A stretch of 64,000 nucleotides of DNA from Hyaloperonospora brassicae (taxonomy: Eukaryota > Oomycota > Peronosporomycetes > Peronosporales > Peronosporaceae). Shown here piece after piece: positions 44,001 to 57,761 of this stretch (position 1 is the first letter of the stretch; each line of letters begins with the position of its first letter). The translations under genes were made by a program, and so were the position numbers. The notes under the pieces are model-generated. The model saw only the letters and a program-made list of their open reading frames with translations, made no database searches and had not been told where the DNA came from. The DNA is taken from positions 1-64,000 of the forward strand of contig CANTFL010001352.1 in the NCBI GenBank assembly GCA_947650285.1, given 5' to 3'.

Positions 44001-46943
44001 TGCATTTATGACTGCACACGATGCCGATTTCAGAAATAGGATCTTCTCACTGCTATAACATATCGACGAGGCGTATAAGATCGACCGTGCAGACTAAAAT
44101 CAAAAACACACCTGTTCTACAGCATCATAATTTATCATATCTATGCTTATTAATATATGAGATAATCAGCATAAACTAAATTTAAAATTTAATATAATTT
44201 GAAATATATTTTAAAATTTGTATCGATATCAGCCTTGGCCGATATTTAATTAATGATGAACGTACCTGTATAAGACGTACACGTGCAAGATCTGGTAATA
44301 CCATTGTAAATTTATTGTTTATGCACCTTATGAAGGACATAATTAAGGTCCATATCCAGAGAAGGTGTATTAGGCAGCAGAATGTCTTGTCTTTGATTGT
44401 TGTATAAATCACAAAAAGTTAGCATTGTAGGAAATCCTCCATATTTTTGTACATAATAGAGTTTATTTATTAAATTAAGGGGACTTATATTACAAGAAAC
44501 CTGTATTCATAAAATTCTAATCCATAATGGGTACGATAAGAATGGAATATATTTGCGTGTTGCTTGGAACATTGCGGCAGCCATATCTGTCGTAGTGCTT
44601 TTTGATCAACAGCTTCTATGAATTACGCGTATATTTTGTATGAAACTGCTTCTTTATGGCGAATTGTTTTCGTATACCGGCCAGAGCGTGGTGGCACGTA
44701 ATAATTTGAAAGAAAAGAAGCGAACATTACAATATTTCATGCGCGGAATGTTAAAATCAATCGATCGGGCATGAGTACCGCTGACATGAAAATAATTCTA
44801 AACGCGACCACCAAACTAACGGTCTTTTGCCGCTTCTAATACTAAAAATTTAAAAAATTTGAGCAAAAAATAAAAATAATACACAAATGCTACCGCTCAT
44901 GTGTTATTGGATTACACACAAATCTGATCGTGCAGGATATGCAGAGAATGTATTAGTATAAAAATTTGAAAAAATAAATAGGCGCTAATACACCCTCTAC
45001 GGTAATCATCCATCCAACCTTTTTTTAGTTGTGTTTCATTATTCATATTTTACTCGTAACAACGCTACAGCGAATTGATTACTTCTTGTCTTTTCATATT
45101 TAAATACGTATTGGGTATTAAAGGTAATATCAAATTGTTTGGTACCGTTTAGATAGCGTTTTTAAATTACCCATTATACTCAACATGCATTATATGATCT
45201 ACAAACGCGTACTGTGTACCGTTGTTGAAGAAGTCGAATGCGATCAATGAATATCAAATTTAGGGAAATTCGTTGGTAATTTTCATGATGTATAACAATT
45301 ATCTTTGTCGAACCCTAACAATTCATTCTGCTTCTTGAACGCAAGTGAATACGCATTGTATTCTGACTTCATACGATTATTGGGCTTTGCCTTAAAATTG
45401 ACGGTCGACTAAACAAGCAACAGCACTCAATACCAAAAAGTATCATATAAATATTCAAAATGAATAAGAAACAGTAATTGATGCATCGCAATTTACTATG
45501 CGATACGTGGTGAGTTATGTCAAACGAAGCTGTATATTTACCTGTATTCTTTGGACGTACGCACACATGTAAAGGCTATTATTTTAAATCAAATCATACT
45601 AAGTGATATCATAATTTGTGGACTGAACTCGCTCGCACGTATCAAATCCCATTGTATCTCATCATTAGCCTTAGATATGTCACCTTCTATACACCAATGA
45701 CTAATGCACCTTAATGATGTCAGAAATGAACTATCATAGATGTCTGCAACGTTCTTTATCATAATACGTATATTCGAGATCATGTAAGGGTATATAAGAC
45801 AATTCGAACCAAGTAAAGTGGTAATTTGTTTAACATGTATGCATATATCAAATGGGCAACGCATAAAAACGGGTCACATCAGATCGCATATTTGCCTATC
45901 TAGCAAATTATGCGCGGGCCTCAATTGGTGATGTGCAAAAGCGGAACCACAAAATGATAAAGCGTCAATTGAGAAACAAAATTAATATTTAATTCTCTTT
46001 TTTCTTATAGCACACCTCGTTATCTCTAATCTTAAGGGCAACATGAAGTCATCATATGGAAGAAATATATGATTTTTTTGAAAACGCGTATGACAAAAGT
46101 ATAGGTTTGTCGGCGTTAATGATCTGTGTAGTTCTTAGGGTCGAGACGACGTAAAGGTTCTAACGTTTTCAAATTATAAAGCTATAGCAATCCTATTTTA
46201 GAGGGTGCACTTATGTTAGAGTTGATATTTACAAACTCTATATTTCAACTATGCAGCAAGCTGCAAAAGCAGATCGTAAGTTTTACTTTTAGAATAGCCG
46301 TTTAATACATGATAAATTCGTGTACCCGCTGGTACGACCATAGCTATTGGTGTAAGGTATATGTGCGCACAAAGAATGATGGTCAATGGAGGTCTTATCA
46401 AGGTCGTTACTTGACAGAAATGTAATTGTAAATTGCGTCTAAAATGCATTGAATGTATTCCCTCTATTCTAAACCTTTACCCATTCCAAAATATTAAACA
46501 TTTTAGGCAGGGCCATATCTTCGCAACTAACTTACATATTAAAGAAAATAATGGTAAAATTTAAGAAAACGATGGTCCATTCGGCGAGCCTTTTCAATCG
46601 AATTTTGAATGGTTTAGAAATACGCTATCATTGTAAGCTAATAATTTTACATCGGAATTTCTAATTAAATAATTGTTTGTATTAACTAGAAGGATTAAAG
46701 ATTGTTACAGAAGCATTTTACCACTTGTGATAGTAATAATTTAATATATACAAAATCCGCCTTTAATATCTATGAGTGTTGTCGTGATTGATTGTGCTAA
46801 ATGACCTGCAAAGGAATAAAGTCGCTGTATATATAAATTCAGAAGGCATGATCTGCGAGCTAAATATAGTATCTGATGACAATCAGGTAATGGGTAATAC
46901 GAATAAATATAAAGAATTTCAGTACATTGTTTTGGTGATGTAG
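41093..46943. other. AT-rich intergenic desert
   Basis: CHIP gene 5' flank, then about 5.8 kb of AT-rich DNA. The open runs present (for example 42145-42375, 43153-43398, 44182-44412) are short and low in information. I see no gene, RNA gene or complete transposon that I can support. Confidence 0.5.
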
Positions 46944-47144
46944 ATTGGGGTATGCCAACAACCTACAATATCCGGTATTTTCCAATTTAGGATTTAAGAG
47001 GTTGTGGCAGGATCTGATAGATTCTGTGATAACCATACTGCAATTGTCACCCTCATTAATTTCTATTTGCTCATTAAGGTATTGAACAGGTAGTCTTTAT
47101 AATAAATTTAGCCTAACGCACCACTACTCCAGGGAACCACCCCT
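46944..47144 (-). mobile_element. Second, diverged copy of the tRNA-derived SINE
   Basis: Reverse complement matches the 26981-27211 SINE along its length: AGGGGTGGTTCCCTGG (47129-47144), A-box-like TAGTGGTGCGTTAGGC, B-box-like TGTTCAAT, GAGGGTGACAATTGCAGTA, CCTGCCAC and a TACCGG-ATATTGTAGG-like tail. Many substitutions and no recognisable target duplication suggest it is older. Confidence 0.75.
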
Positions 47145-48118
47145 ACAATTAATATTACAGTATTCAGCTAGATCTCTAAAGGTGATGAAACTTATCTCTG
47201 GCAGAAACTAAAACTGTAATGTTTTTAGCAGAAGGCAGTAAGCAAATAAATATCAATTTTGGTGCCTTTTACAAAATAAATGCCTAAACTTGTATAAACC
47301 TAAAGTAAATATGTAGCATAACAATTTCTTAAAATAAAACAATCATATATTAGGGGATGTGGTGTGAATTCGACACGTTGGATTTTCATGAATATTATAA
47401 AAAGAAATGATCTTACTCTTACAAACACTTTCATGGTAGATTGTGCGTAATACACTGACTATATAAATGAACACATAAGCCACGATTCACAACTTGAAAT
47501 AATTAAAAAGTAGTTATTTGTTAAAATGAAATTAGAGAATGAAAACACACAAATAAGGCTAAATAGTTATTGGTGGCTCTTGATTTGCATATAGTGTAAC
47601 TTTTACATAAATTTTGTAATAATATATTTTGTTACACCTCTTTTCACTCGATTTAGATATTTTAATTGATCTGACTTATTATGTTGTATATCGATTGATG
47701 GTATATTTTAAATGGCTCATAAATTTCATGGTATTTTGATTTATATTAAAATATGTAATACATATACTTCATGAAGTTTTACAAACATGCGCATTGAAAC
47801 GAGCAAAAAAAGCTATCTATGCCTTCCGTTTTACGTATCAAAAAGAAGACATGTTTTATTTATATTCAAGTTCATAAAGGATACTATGGAATATTTTTCA
47901 TGATTTGGTAAAAGCGTCTGTAGGATATTGCTGCGTATGAAAGCATTGTGTTCGATTTTTCTGACCTGCTGCATTCCCTCCACTGCATAATATTAGCCAC
48001 TATTATTTCTCGTTCGTTCGTAAGATGCCATCTTAAATGCATCGATGTAAAATTATATGATGCTACTCAAAGTAACAAGTCTTATGTTTGCTATCTACCA
48101 GTAACCTCGAATTCGATT
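47145..48118. other. AT-rich intergenic DNA
   Basis: Nothing recognisable. Confidence 0.5.
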
Positions 48119-49420
48119 TGTAATGGTGTGGTGATCACAAAATTTATTGTGATCCCGACTCTCCACTGACGCCCGGACGATCGACTAATGGAGGAGGTAC
48201 CCCGATTCCGTGCTTGTCTTCTTTCTCACCTTGTGTACCCTTCGGTGGAAAGGGTTGCGCTTTTCTTTATGGACTTGAGCTGAAGCTGAACTTGACCATT
48301 TTGGGGATAGGGGTTGATCGGGTGGAAACGAATCACCCGGTCAAACGTGGGATGGATCGAGTGGTAATTCTATACTCGATCGCAAGTTTACTTGGTCTCT
48401 CTCCTAGAGTAGCCTATATCCAAGGTTTATTCTTGATGCGTGAGCCTTCGGGCCACTTGATTCATATCGCGATCTTGAATCTGAACTGTAAGGTTCCCTG
48501 CGTCTGATCGCAGTTGAGATTGTAAGAACTAATGTCCCGACTGGACAAACAACCCAAAGTCGAAGTTTGTATAGACGCAGGTCGCTCTTTTTTAAGGGAG
48601 GCTAAGTCTCCTGCCTGGAAGAAGTCGACGCCTGTCCTTTGATAAATATTCAATTCTGTTAAATGTCAATTAACCAAATTCGAATCTTATGACTATGCCT
48701 ATCTGCTCGCTAGATCTCTGTTGCGTACCTCTTGTCTATGTCATTCACCTCTTGCATTATGTGGTCCACGGCATACACTCTGTAGTGAATCGCGGTGTGG
48801 TAATCATATTAATTATGTGTTCACGCCACCCAGCGGTATATACCCAGGATAGGTCGCGGTGCAGGTGATCGCGGGGTAGTGGATAGCGGTGTAGTGGGTC
48901 GCGGTGTAGTGGATAACAGGGTAGTAGATCGGTCGGATAGTGGATCGCGCTATGTAGTGGATCGCGGTATGTAGTGGATCACGGTATGTGACCCACGCCA
49001 GTCATACGTCCACACGATCAAGCATTATTCAACCAGGTTGGATCGTGATCAAATTATACAAGTCTTCGATCGGGCATCTGCCGTCGGATCACCGTCACTT
49101 CTGAGACTTTCGCATGCTTAATGATCTTGGCGATCTACTCCTCCAGCTTGCTTCCATATTCATCTATCTACCATTGCTGTTAGCGATTCAAAACTCCGGT
49201 TGATGTTCACCGCTTGAGTGATCCGGTCATTGAAATTTGATGTTCCAAGCCCTTAAAATTTGGTGGGCCAAGCCCTTGATCGCGGGTCACGATCAGTCAA
49301 TTATCGGCACTTGACTATACTTCTTCTTTACCGTTAAGTAGATCAATCCGAATAAGTTTAACAGTCGTTTTCTGGCTTTCAGTCTGCTCTGATCCATCCT
49401 GCGTCCCAACGCCACGATTA
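48119..49420. other. GC-richer island, possible decayed LTR element
   Basis: Composition changes abruptly from the AT-rich flanks. It starts with GGTGTGGTGATCACAAAATTTATTGTGATCCCG (an inverted GATCACAA/TTGTGATC pair) and a related GGTGTGGTAATCATATTAATTATG motif recurs at about 48795. A 97-codon plus ORF (48214-48507) has no recognised domain. Foreign or retroelement origin is inferred from composition only. Confidence 0.35.
48853..48989. repeat. Minisatellite (GTAGTGGATCGCGGT-type units)
   Basis: Around eight imperfect 15-19 bp units such as GGTAGTGGATAGCGGT, GTAGTGGGTCGCGGT and ATGTAGTGGATCGCGGT in tandem. Confidence 0.75.
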
Positions 49421-52201
49421 AATATTGCAATCACAATCACGAAACCGCATTGATATCAAAGAAATATAAAGACTTAAGGTCGTGTGTATTAAATCTTTGC
49501 ACATTTTCGCGCAATTGTTTCGAAAAATCGACTGGTTTACAGCACGATCAATTTAAGTATTAATTAATTATCGAAACATTACATGACTTCTTCTATGTTG
49601 TGTTGCTAAAATGATAAGCATTAATTAGTTTTGTTTGATTGCTACCACCACAACCTTATTCCCAACATCTCAATTTAGATGTTGGTTAAAAATCAACAAT
49701 ACGAAGAATCCAAAGACTTTTATGCACTCCTCGAATTCATCCCGTGTGATTATTGAACATTGTGTCACTACAATATCCAATCTAGCCTAGAGCAATACAA
49801 GAATACATTGCATTAGGAGTCGATGAGATGGAAAGTCTTGACCTCATCCAACTACATCGTCGCGTCTAAAGCGAGCGACATCAACAATGACATTTTGGTC
49901 CTATAGTCGCAACGTCTTGACTTGTTTTTAATGAAACTGCTTGTGTGACAATTTTTGAAAATCTTCGATGAATATTTTTAGTAGAAATTAATATATATGT
50001 GATGATGTCTAGCGAATGTGAAATACCTGGGTAAAATTGGCAGCAATTATTATCTCATAATATGATTTTTTTTCAAGCGCGTTTTTATCGACAATTGTAT
50101 GTCATTAATTGTTTTTCGTAGCGACGATTGTGTCAGCTGCATATAGTCAGACTTATACATACCCCTTGTATAATATGTGTCATAGACAACCTCGGATGCA
50201 CATGATATTCTAATAGTGTTTAAATTATTCAGCATCATGTACGTTATTATGATTGTGTCTACGCTTACGGTTTTTGATTTATTTGTCCCCTTCAGGTAAT
50301 TCTTCTTCGTTAATCAATAATAAAAAAAACTTCATTTGGTAAGTCTTCATGCATAGTGTTGCTGGATTACGTTGCTTCTACATCCACGTCCTCCAAAATA
50401 TAGAAAAGTGTCATAATATGGCTTAGATATAGATCAAAGGTTGGTTACTTTTTTAAGACGCGCACTACAAAAGGAAAACTTCGACAAAGTGACAAAATTA
50501 CGTTTTGATATGTCAACTTGGAGTTAAATAAAATGTAATATTTGCTTTTTTAAGACATAAGTACACTGGATATTCAACGATACACGTGTAAAGGTTCTTC
50601 GTCTTTTTGTAAAACTGGATAGCTTTCAGTATTTAAAGGGAATGTAATATTTTGAAAAATTATGCCGTGTTTTTTTGCGCTTATACCTATTTATACGACT
50701 AGAATGGTAGTAAACATGTGACCAAGGTAGCGAGCTTTATATTGATTTATACTAAAAAAGTCGCATTTGCCACGTAGTCAGCCGTTTGGAAACGTTACAA
50801 AAAATCAAGTTTAAATCTAAACCTAAAAATTGTAAAAATTCGATAGTCGTACCATATGTAAAATATCAGATATTACTAAAACCTTTTTATTATTTATACA
50901 GGCAACTGATACATAATGTGCTAAAACATATCGAGACATGTTCCGAACTAATTACGCGAGATATTAGCCATTACCAAGCTAATTATATCATATATGAGAA
51001 ATTTAAGTATCATTTATTATTTATGGTTTAAAATATACATTTACAGTATCATACTAGACCTCGTCCAAATGCTACACTGTTGACCGGCGCAAAATGCTGG
51101 TTCGTGTCGACGACTTGTATTGATAGTCATTGATTCACAATTAATATGGACTTATTATCATTAATTTGTGTCTTTAGTAATTCATAGTCAAATTTAAAAG
51201 CATTGTATGATAGATGGATATCTTACATTTCTAGATATTTCCAAATCATAAGTTTTTTTAAAAATGGCTGCTTACATCATGATAAGTTTTGTACATCATA
51301 AATAAGAATATGCACGTTTTTAATTTATACAGTCGCCTCAGGTAGAGTACAAAACAATCTAGAATAAAACATTTCGAAGGCTCCTTAAGACATTATATTC
51401 TTTTACCATTAGATAGTATTTTGTCATGAACAAACAAAACCCATCCATACATTTACAAAAAAATTATCGAATTAGTCGATATCTTACCTACAATGTTAAG
51501 CTGAAAAGGAAATGTTATAGTCCTTTATATGATGTTTTAATTAAAAGAATAACATAACTTTTATACCTATCGAGGCCTTAGTTAAATATGTACAACTGGA
51601 TTCGTAATTTTTCTTTAATCATGTATGTGATATGCTTATATTATTCGCTTTCTACATACTTTTCTCCTAAGCTCAAATGAGGTTGTTTGATGCGTTATTT
51701 CGCATTTTAAATAGAAATATCATTTTGAAAGATACGATTTCATGTTATAATTTGATTGAATTTCCACGGGGCCGAATTCACCGTAACCTTACAAATTTTA
51801 TATTTATTTAATACAGGTCCTTTATATCATATTTAATTGATGTATAAGACGGGGAAAACAAAAGGGCATTACTAAATTTAACTCCCATTTCCTTAGAATC
51901 ACACCCTTCCTTTTAAATCTTATCGTGCACGATCTCCATTACGGCCATCGTCTGAATTACTTAAGCGGCAGTGGCACAACGTCCCACGTGAGTTGTGCCA
52001 CTTGGCTCCAGTCCAGATCGCCACCTTCACGCACCATAAGGACCGTTGTCACTGTTAGGTACAACAAGTACGCCTAGTCAGCGCTAGAGACTTCATTGAA
52101 GGCCAGTAGGTTCAAATTTAGTTGCGAGGACTACGCATACAAAAAGAGGGAACTATGGTCAGCCTCTGCGTTGCAACCTGGACACTCTTCTCTATCACCT
52201 C
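49421..52201. other. AT-rich intergenic DNA
   Basis: No gene or element identified. A short hairpin-like GTGGCACAAC/GTTGTGCCAC pair lies at about 51970-52005. Confidence 0.5.
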
Positions 52202-52441
52202 TTAGTCCCACATTTTTGGCCTGCACGACCGTTCGTGAAAAGACGTCAAGAATAAAGCCACGACGGAATCCGAACTCTTGATGGCGTCCTTCATGATACC
52301 GACGACAATCTCGTTGGTCACAAGTGCGCCCGACTCCATCTCAGCTTTGACCTTTTTGCTTATGTCGGTGCCAGCAGCTACAGCAGCGCGCAAGATGTCG
52401 GACGAAGCCAAGTGGCAAAGAAAGTACTCGTCTTTGTCCAA
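52202..52441 (-). pseudogene. Adenylate kinase gene fragment
   Basis: A 79-codon open run corresponds to the AMP-binding region of adenylate kinase: CHLASSDILRAAVAAGTDI (family CHL-TGDMLRA…), KKVKAEMESGALVTNEIVVG (family …GKLV-D-IVV…), then IKDAI. After this the frame slips, and GFILDVFSRTVVQAK (family GF-LDG-PRT--QA) is readable in another frame at about 52205-52260. The N-terminal P-loop and the C-terminal half are missing, so this is a dead fragment or retained exon. The functional gene must be elsewhere. Confidence 0.8.
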
Positions 52442-55400
52442 CGGCGATGGCGTACCTTGTACTTATAAGATTTGAAAGAATAGTGTGAATCTAAGGAAAA
52501 GGGGTGTGAATTTACCAATTCTCTATACAAATTATTAAATTTCACCATCATGACCATTTTTAACATGTATATCATTAGGTCATAAAATCCGAAAATATTT
52601 ATTTTTTAAATCGTTTTTATTTAACATTGAACGCTGAAACATTTAATGACTAATCGCCTTTTTATAGTACGCGTTGGTATCGATAGTTGCACCTTGCTGT
52701 GCGTGATTTTACGTGGAGAAGCAGGATAATACCACACACTATTGACAGTGGAGGTCGGCTCTTACTAAAGGCAGTACTTATGTAGCATTGCTCACGAATA
52801 AAGTATTGAGATAGTCGTCGAAATCAGTTGATCTACTGGCGATGCGATAAAAAGGTGCACACTTTTAACCTCGATACTTAGTGTATTATACAACCCGCAT
52901 TATAAACAAAGCGGGGTCATCTAATGGCTGGACCAGTGGTTTTAACCAAATGAAAGGATTTTTTGTGCCGAAATGGGATAATGGATGCTTAATATTCACT
53001 TGTAGGATTAGGCAGCTCTTTATTCTATATTAGCTATTGTTTTGAATATATTTTATATCGGCTCTTTGTATTATGTGACCCAGATCAAACATTTCGCTTA
53101 TAAACTAATCAAAATTCAGCATACACTCAATAAGAGTTATTTCTTTATGAATTTATCCAGGACATGAAGCTAATAATGTTTGTCTTGGTCACAAATATAT
53201 TAGTTAAATTCATCGACATATTTTGGATGAAAACATATAGTAAGAGACAGAGATATTAATGCACACGACCTCGACGTTTGGGATTTAATGGAGTGAAGCG
53301 GGCCGATAAGTGAAAACGGTAGATAGCACTGAGGAAATGTGCAAGTGTTGCTGTGAATGGGAGCAACACAATGATGTATATACACACTTCGTTCTCGCGC
53401 AACGCGGTCCATGACAATAGGATCTTAAATGATGTTATCTTATCGAAAGTATCCTAACTGACGCAATTCTGCATACCGAAATCCAGAATTGATAATGTCA
53501 AGGCAATATGGCGTGGACCACCGTTTACGATAACACGATGAAAATCAACAGCACAAGGCGACGCTAAGTGGTCCATTTATAGAAGAGACGGGCTTTGTCA
53601 GAAGTTTGACTGTAAACAAATTACATATGATGATACCTATCCATTAAAATGTGAATAATGAAATTTTCTTTGCAATAGTAGAAATGAATGGGCTCAAGAC
53701 GTCGAAGAAGATTGACCAATCTCCAATAAGATCACTCCCAGATTTTTGCCAGGTCTAAAGATTTCTTTAAACCACCTGACTGCGATTGGACGTAGAGTGC
53801 AAAATCGCAAGACGGCTCAAATCGTCAGAAGTCCAGCAGATAAAGCATCTACCTTGGACAGGGCAATCTCTGAAAGACCGGGGTTCCTTATATCGAGCAT
53901 ACTGCAAATCCACTTGTAGTATTGTGATACCAACTCATCTCAAGCACGGTCATAATGTTATTTGAAACGGGTACGCCTAGAAGAATGCAATCAGCCTTAC
54001 CGACTGGTACACAGGATGGATAAGTAGAATAAGCATGAAAGCAGAAAAACTTCGCCATTATACAGTCATTAGCGCCCGAGGAGAAGATCGGGATTACAAA
54101 AATCTTGTGATCACGACTCTATCAGATAAAAGTGATTTCGTACAAAATGAAATTAGGTTGCAACATAATTGACGCGGAACGACTCCTTGTAAATAATAGT
54201 GATAAAGGAATCAATATCCCTTCTATTCATGTGGCAGACAAGAGTGTTAATACAAATCGAAGTTATAGAAATCAACTGCTTGCCTACCTTTATCAAAAAT
54301 GGGCGTGAAAGGACCAGTATAACTGGCTTTTATAGTGATATGCGAAACTACAATGATATACTAATTATAAATGACTGGTATGCTACTCTAGATTCCTCAC
54401 TACCCGAATTTCATCTGTATCGATTTTATGGAGAAGATTCAGTCGAACGACGTTTTGCAATTTTAGATTACAAAGATTTTTGTGCCGTTTGCAATTCCTC
54501 TCCCTTCAGATGCACATTCGTGTGTAAGAATACGAATTGCTGCCTCTCCAGGATCTTCATCATTTTATTATAGTGCCTTCGGAGATATATTATAGTCATT
54601 GCGACTTCTAGCCCTGCTATAATAAGCTTATACAAATTAAATCGAATTGAAGAGGACGACGCATGAAGTACTCATTCTTTTTTGTAATACATATACGCTT
54701 GAGCTGCACATATTATTCCACCCAATAATTATATAAATCTAACATGTTATTCGTGACATACTTTACAAATAGTCAAATATTTCAAACAAACGCTCTACTT
54801 CATTATAAACATCTGATATAGGTCTTAAAAAATTATCTTCGATAACTATTATATACAATCTTAAAATTCTCGAATGATGATTTATAAAGTTACTCTATTG
54901 TACTCATAATTGGATGTGGCTTTTGCCGTATGTAATCTGCTGGATCAGAGAGTACAATATAACTCTGTAGGATGATTATGCCAATGTTAATCAAGATACA
55001 CAAATTTAATATCAATGCAGCAAATTCGCATTAGGAAAGTTAATTAGAATGTTATGAAATTAGATCCGTACTGCTTACTATCAAATCATTTTAGTTTGAA
55101 AAAATGAACACCTGAATACGGTATGTGACAGATTGAAGAGACAATATAAACCTCCTACTTATTCAGGCATGTAAAAATTGCAATGTTAAAACTTAAAAAG
55201 GTGAATGCAGTTTTTGTAAATGCATGACATCGCCAGACTACACGGATATAATTGTACACGCACCTGATCAGTGTACCATACCATTTACTTTACCTAAAGA
55301 AATAACGTTGCTGAACGTCTTGTGTTATATGAGACTATAATAAGCTTCTTGTTCGTAAATTGTTCGTGAGGACTGACCCTACAAAAATGTATTTTGGTCT

Positions 55401-56092
55401 GCCATGTTCTTCCCCCCCCCCCCGTAACCTTCCGCTATCACTGTATATTACCATCTCGGCACATGTCACATCACTATACATTTTAACTAGAAAAATTGAA
55501 ATGTATCTATATGGTAAATCGATCGGTCCAGTGAGTCATTAGGTAACAATCGGAATTAATCTGACATCTAACTAAAAGCTTTATATCAAATTCTAGGTCT
55601 CTATCTCATGATGTGACATATTGAATTTAATATGCTAGACAAAAATATGAATTACTAGTTCCTTGGCAGGCTTAGTGATATTATTTATTTACTTTAAATA
55701 ACTATACTTTATTTTCTCCGGATTCTTTTTCTCGGATGATACCGACGAGTTGTGTCACACGACGGTATGCCTCATGGATGTCATGGTCGTATTGCAGTCC
55801 TAATGTCGCCACTTTATAATTCGTGAACTACATATGTGCAAATTCGAAGCTTGGTGTAGGCTTCTTGAGTACCCCCTAGTATGTATCTCTGTGTTGACCC
55901 CGTTGGTCGACCACACGTATTCGTTTAGAAAAGATTGCAACTACCGGCCTAAATAACTACCAAGACATGGTCAAGCAGCACACGCTTGAAATTTTTTGAG
56001 GTATTTTCTTATTCTTCTGCAATCATCTTGATTTCTATATGAACCTTAACTTGCGCATCATCAACATGGATATTGGTTAGCTAGAACAGCCA
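52442..56092. other. AT-rich DNA with one unidentified open run
   Basis: A 124-codon plus ORF (54199-54573) and a short open run from an ATG near 54036 (AEKLRHYTVISARGEDRDY) look faintly coding-like, but no domain is recognised and stops intervene. A run of 13 Cs lies near 55411-55423. Nothing else supported. Confidence 0.3.
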
Positions 56093-57761
56093 TCAATGCC
56101 AATTAAAATCACTGATTGACAGTGGTATAATTTGGCAACAGAACTCATGAGCACATGGGTAGCCCATCGGTGATACACGCAATCTTAAATCAGTATTGCA
56201 ATCAGTTACAGTCAATGGCACGTAAATTGCAGCAAACAAACCTCGACAATTCGCGATTTCGCGAAAGCGCTGATGATTTTGCCCATACGCTGCCTTCAAA
56301 CCTGAAACACATGTCTTACTTATCACGTTTATAAACACTGGTATAAAGTGTTTATTGGCAATAGCATGCTGCTTTGCATTTTGCTGCACGATTTTAGCAA
56401 GCTGACCTGCACATATAAGGCGAATCGCAGTCCACTAAAAATAGATCATCTGTGAAAATCTCTTACCAACGAGCAATTATTGCTTATTAAGCCCAGAGAT
56501 CAATACCAAACCACCTGAGCGGTTGGCACAGAGTTACATAATTTGAGAGCGGCATGAGCATTCTTTACACCTGACGTTGTAACCTGGCAGAAGTGACATT
56601 TGTTTCTTAAGAAAACAAAAACACAATTTTTTTGTACACAAGCCAAGTATAATTAAGGTATCTCATCTACACGCAGGGAGCGCAACATGCATTAATGGAG
56701 GTTTTAAAACAGTATGTACAATGGTTGTGGCAGCAATACCCATGGCTAATCTTGGACTGAATCTTCCTAGGCATCAACTGTAAAATAACCTTTCCAATGC
56801 TTGACGAAAATGTTCTTGCTAATATGCCACCGGCACAGCAAGCAAGATGCATTGTGAAATGTCTATGTGATGGCTTTTATCATCGCCAACTGTCGATCCG
56901 TGACAGATGTGAGCTTAGCTAGTGTATGATAAGTACGAAAAACTTCTCGTAAATGACGCGATGCCCACAAGTAGTCAACTTCATTTGCATTTCGCATTAA
57001 TCAGTATGCAAAGGTAAAGGTGCATCTTGTTGCCGATGCACAAACGATATGGAGGATAGGTATTCCTTACTTGATGGTCTTGTATCTTGTATTAATAATA
57101 CATACCGAGCCAACACTGTACTTGCTGCAAATTGCTTTGCAGATAGTGAGATAAGTAGCAGGTGAGTAAGATGCTGCTGTGCATCAACCTGATAGAACTA
57201 GCTTCTAAGTAGAAATGAATTTACGAGAGCTATTGATGAAAAAAGGCCATCCAGCGTTATGTTACGTTTTGAATCGCTAGGTCGTAAATGGATCAAGCCG
57301 TGACCGTGATATAGCTGTTCCGGCACTGTAAAGCGATAAAAGATTGAGGGGTTTCACACCAGCGCGCGTTAGGTACAAGACTGGTTGCCATTCTAGTACT
57401 ATCAAAGAGATTCCGTGACCATGGGCAGCCTTGTGAGTGAAATTTTCATGTTATGTTTTCCATTGGCAACTTGTATCTGCCAATCTCCAGTTTCTAGTCG
57501 TCGTGCACTTAACTTAAACAATCATATAGCTCTACTGCTGGACGGAGTAATCTGGCGAGGTACTGTATGTATAGGTGGGAGGTTTAATCGGGAGCATTCA
57601 AGATCGATAGCTATTACGTCACCGTCTTTCCTATTGCTGATCCCTCTTGTGCGCCTAATTGCAACATCATGACCTTTCTGTTCTGTATGTGCATAAACGG
57701 CGACTCTTGATTGCTCCAGGCATGCATAAGCAAGTTGCGGAGGTGGTACTCGGCTGTTCAT
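56093..57761 (-). pseudogene. Second decayed Mutator-like (MULE) transposase
   Basis: On the minus strand, fragments occur in family order. ECSRLNLPPIHTVPRQITPS near the start. At 57060-56870 comes IPILHIVCASATRCTFTFAY, then NEVDYLWASRHLREVF, then TSVTDRQLAMIKAI, matching the MULE core (… FAFL--E-E-DY-WAL … VTDRELALMNAI). Near the end is GYPCAHE followed by IIPLSISDFNWH (56093-56160), matching the SWIM-type (G-PCAH … PL-L-D-HPHW) C-terminus. Stops (for example near 57000) and frameshifts break it. No long inverted arms were found around it, unlike the 28.6-36.0 kb structure. Confidence 0.75.
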
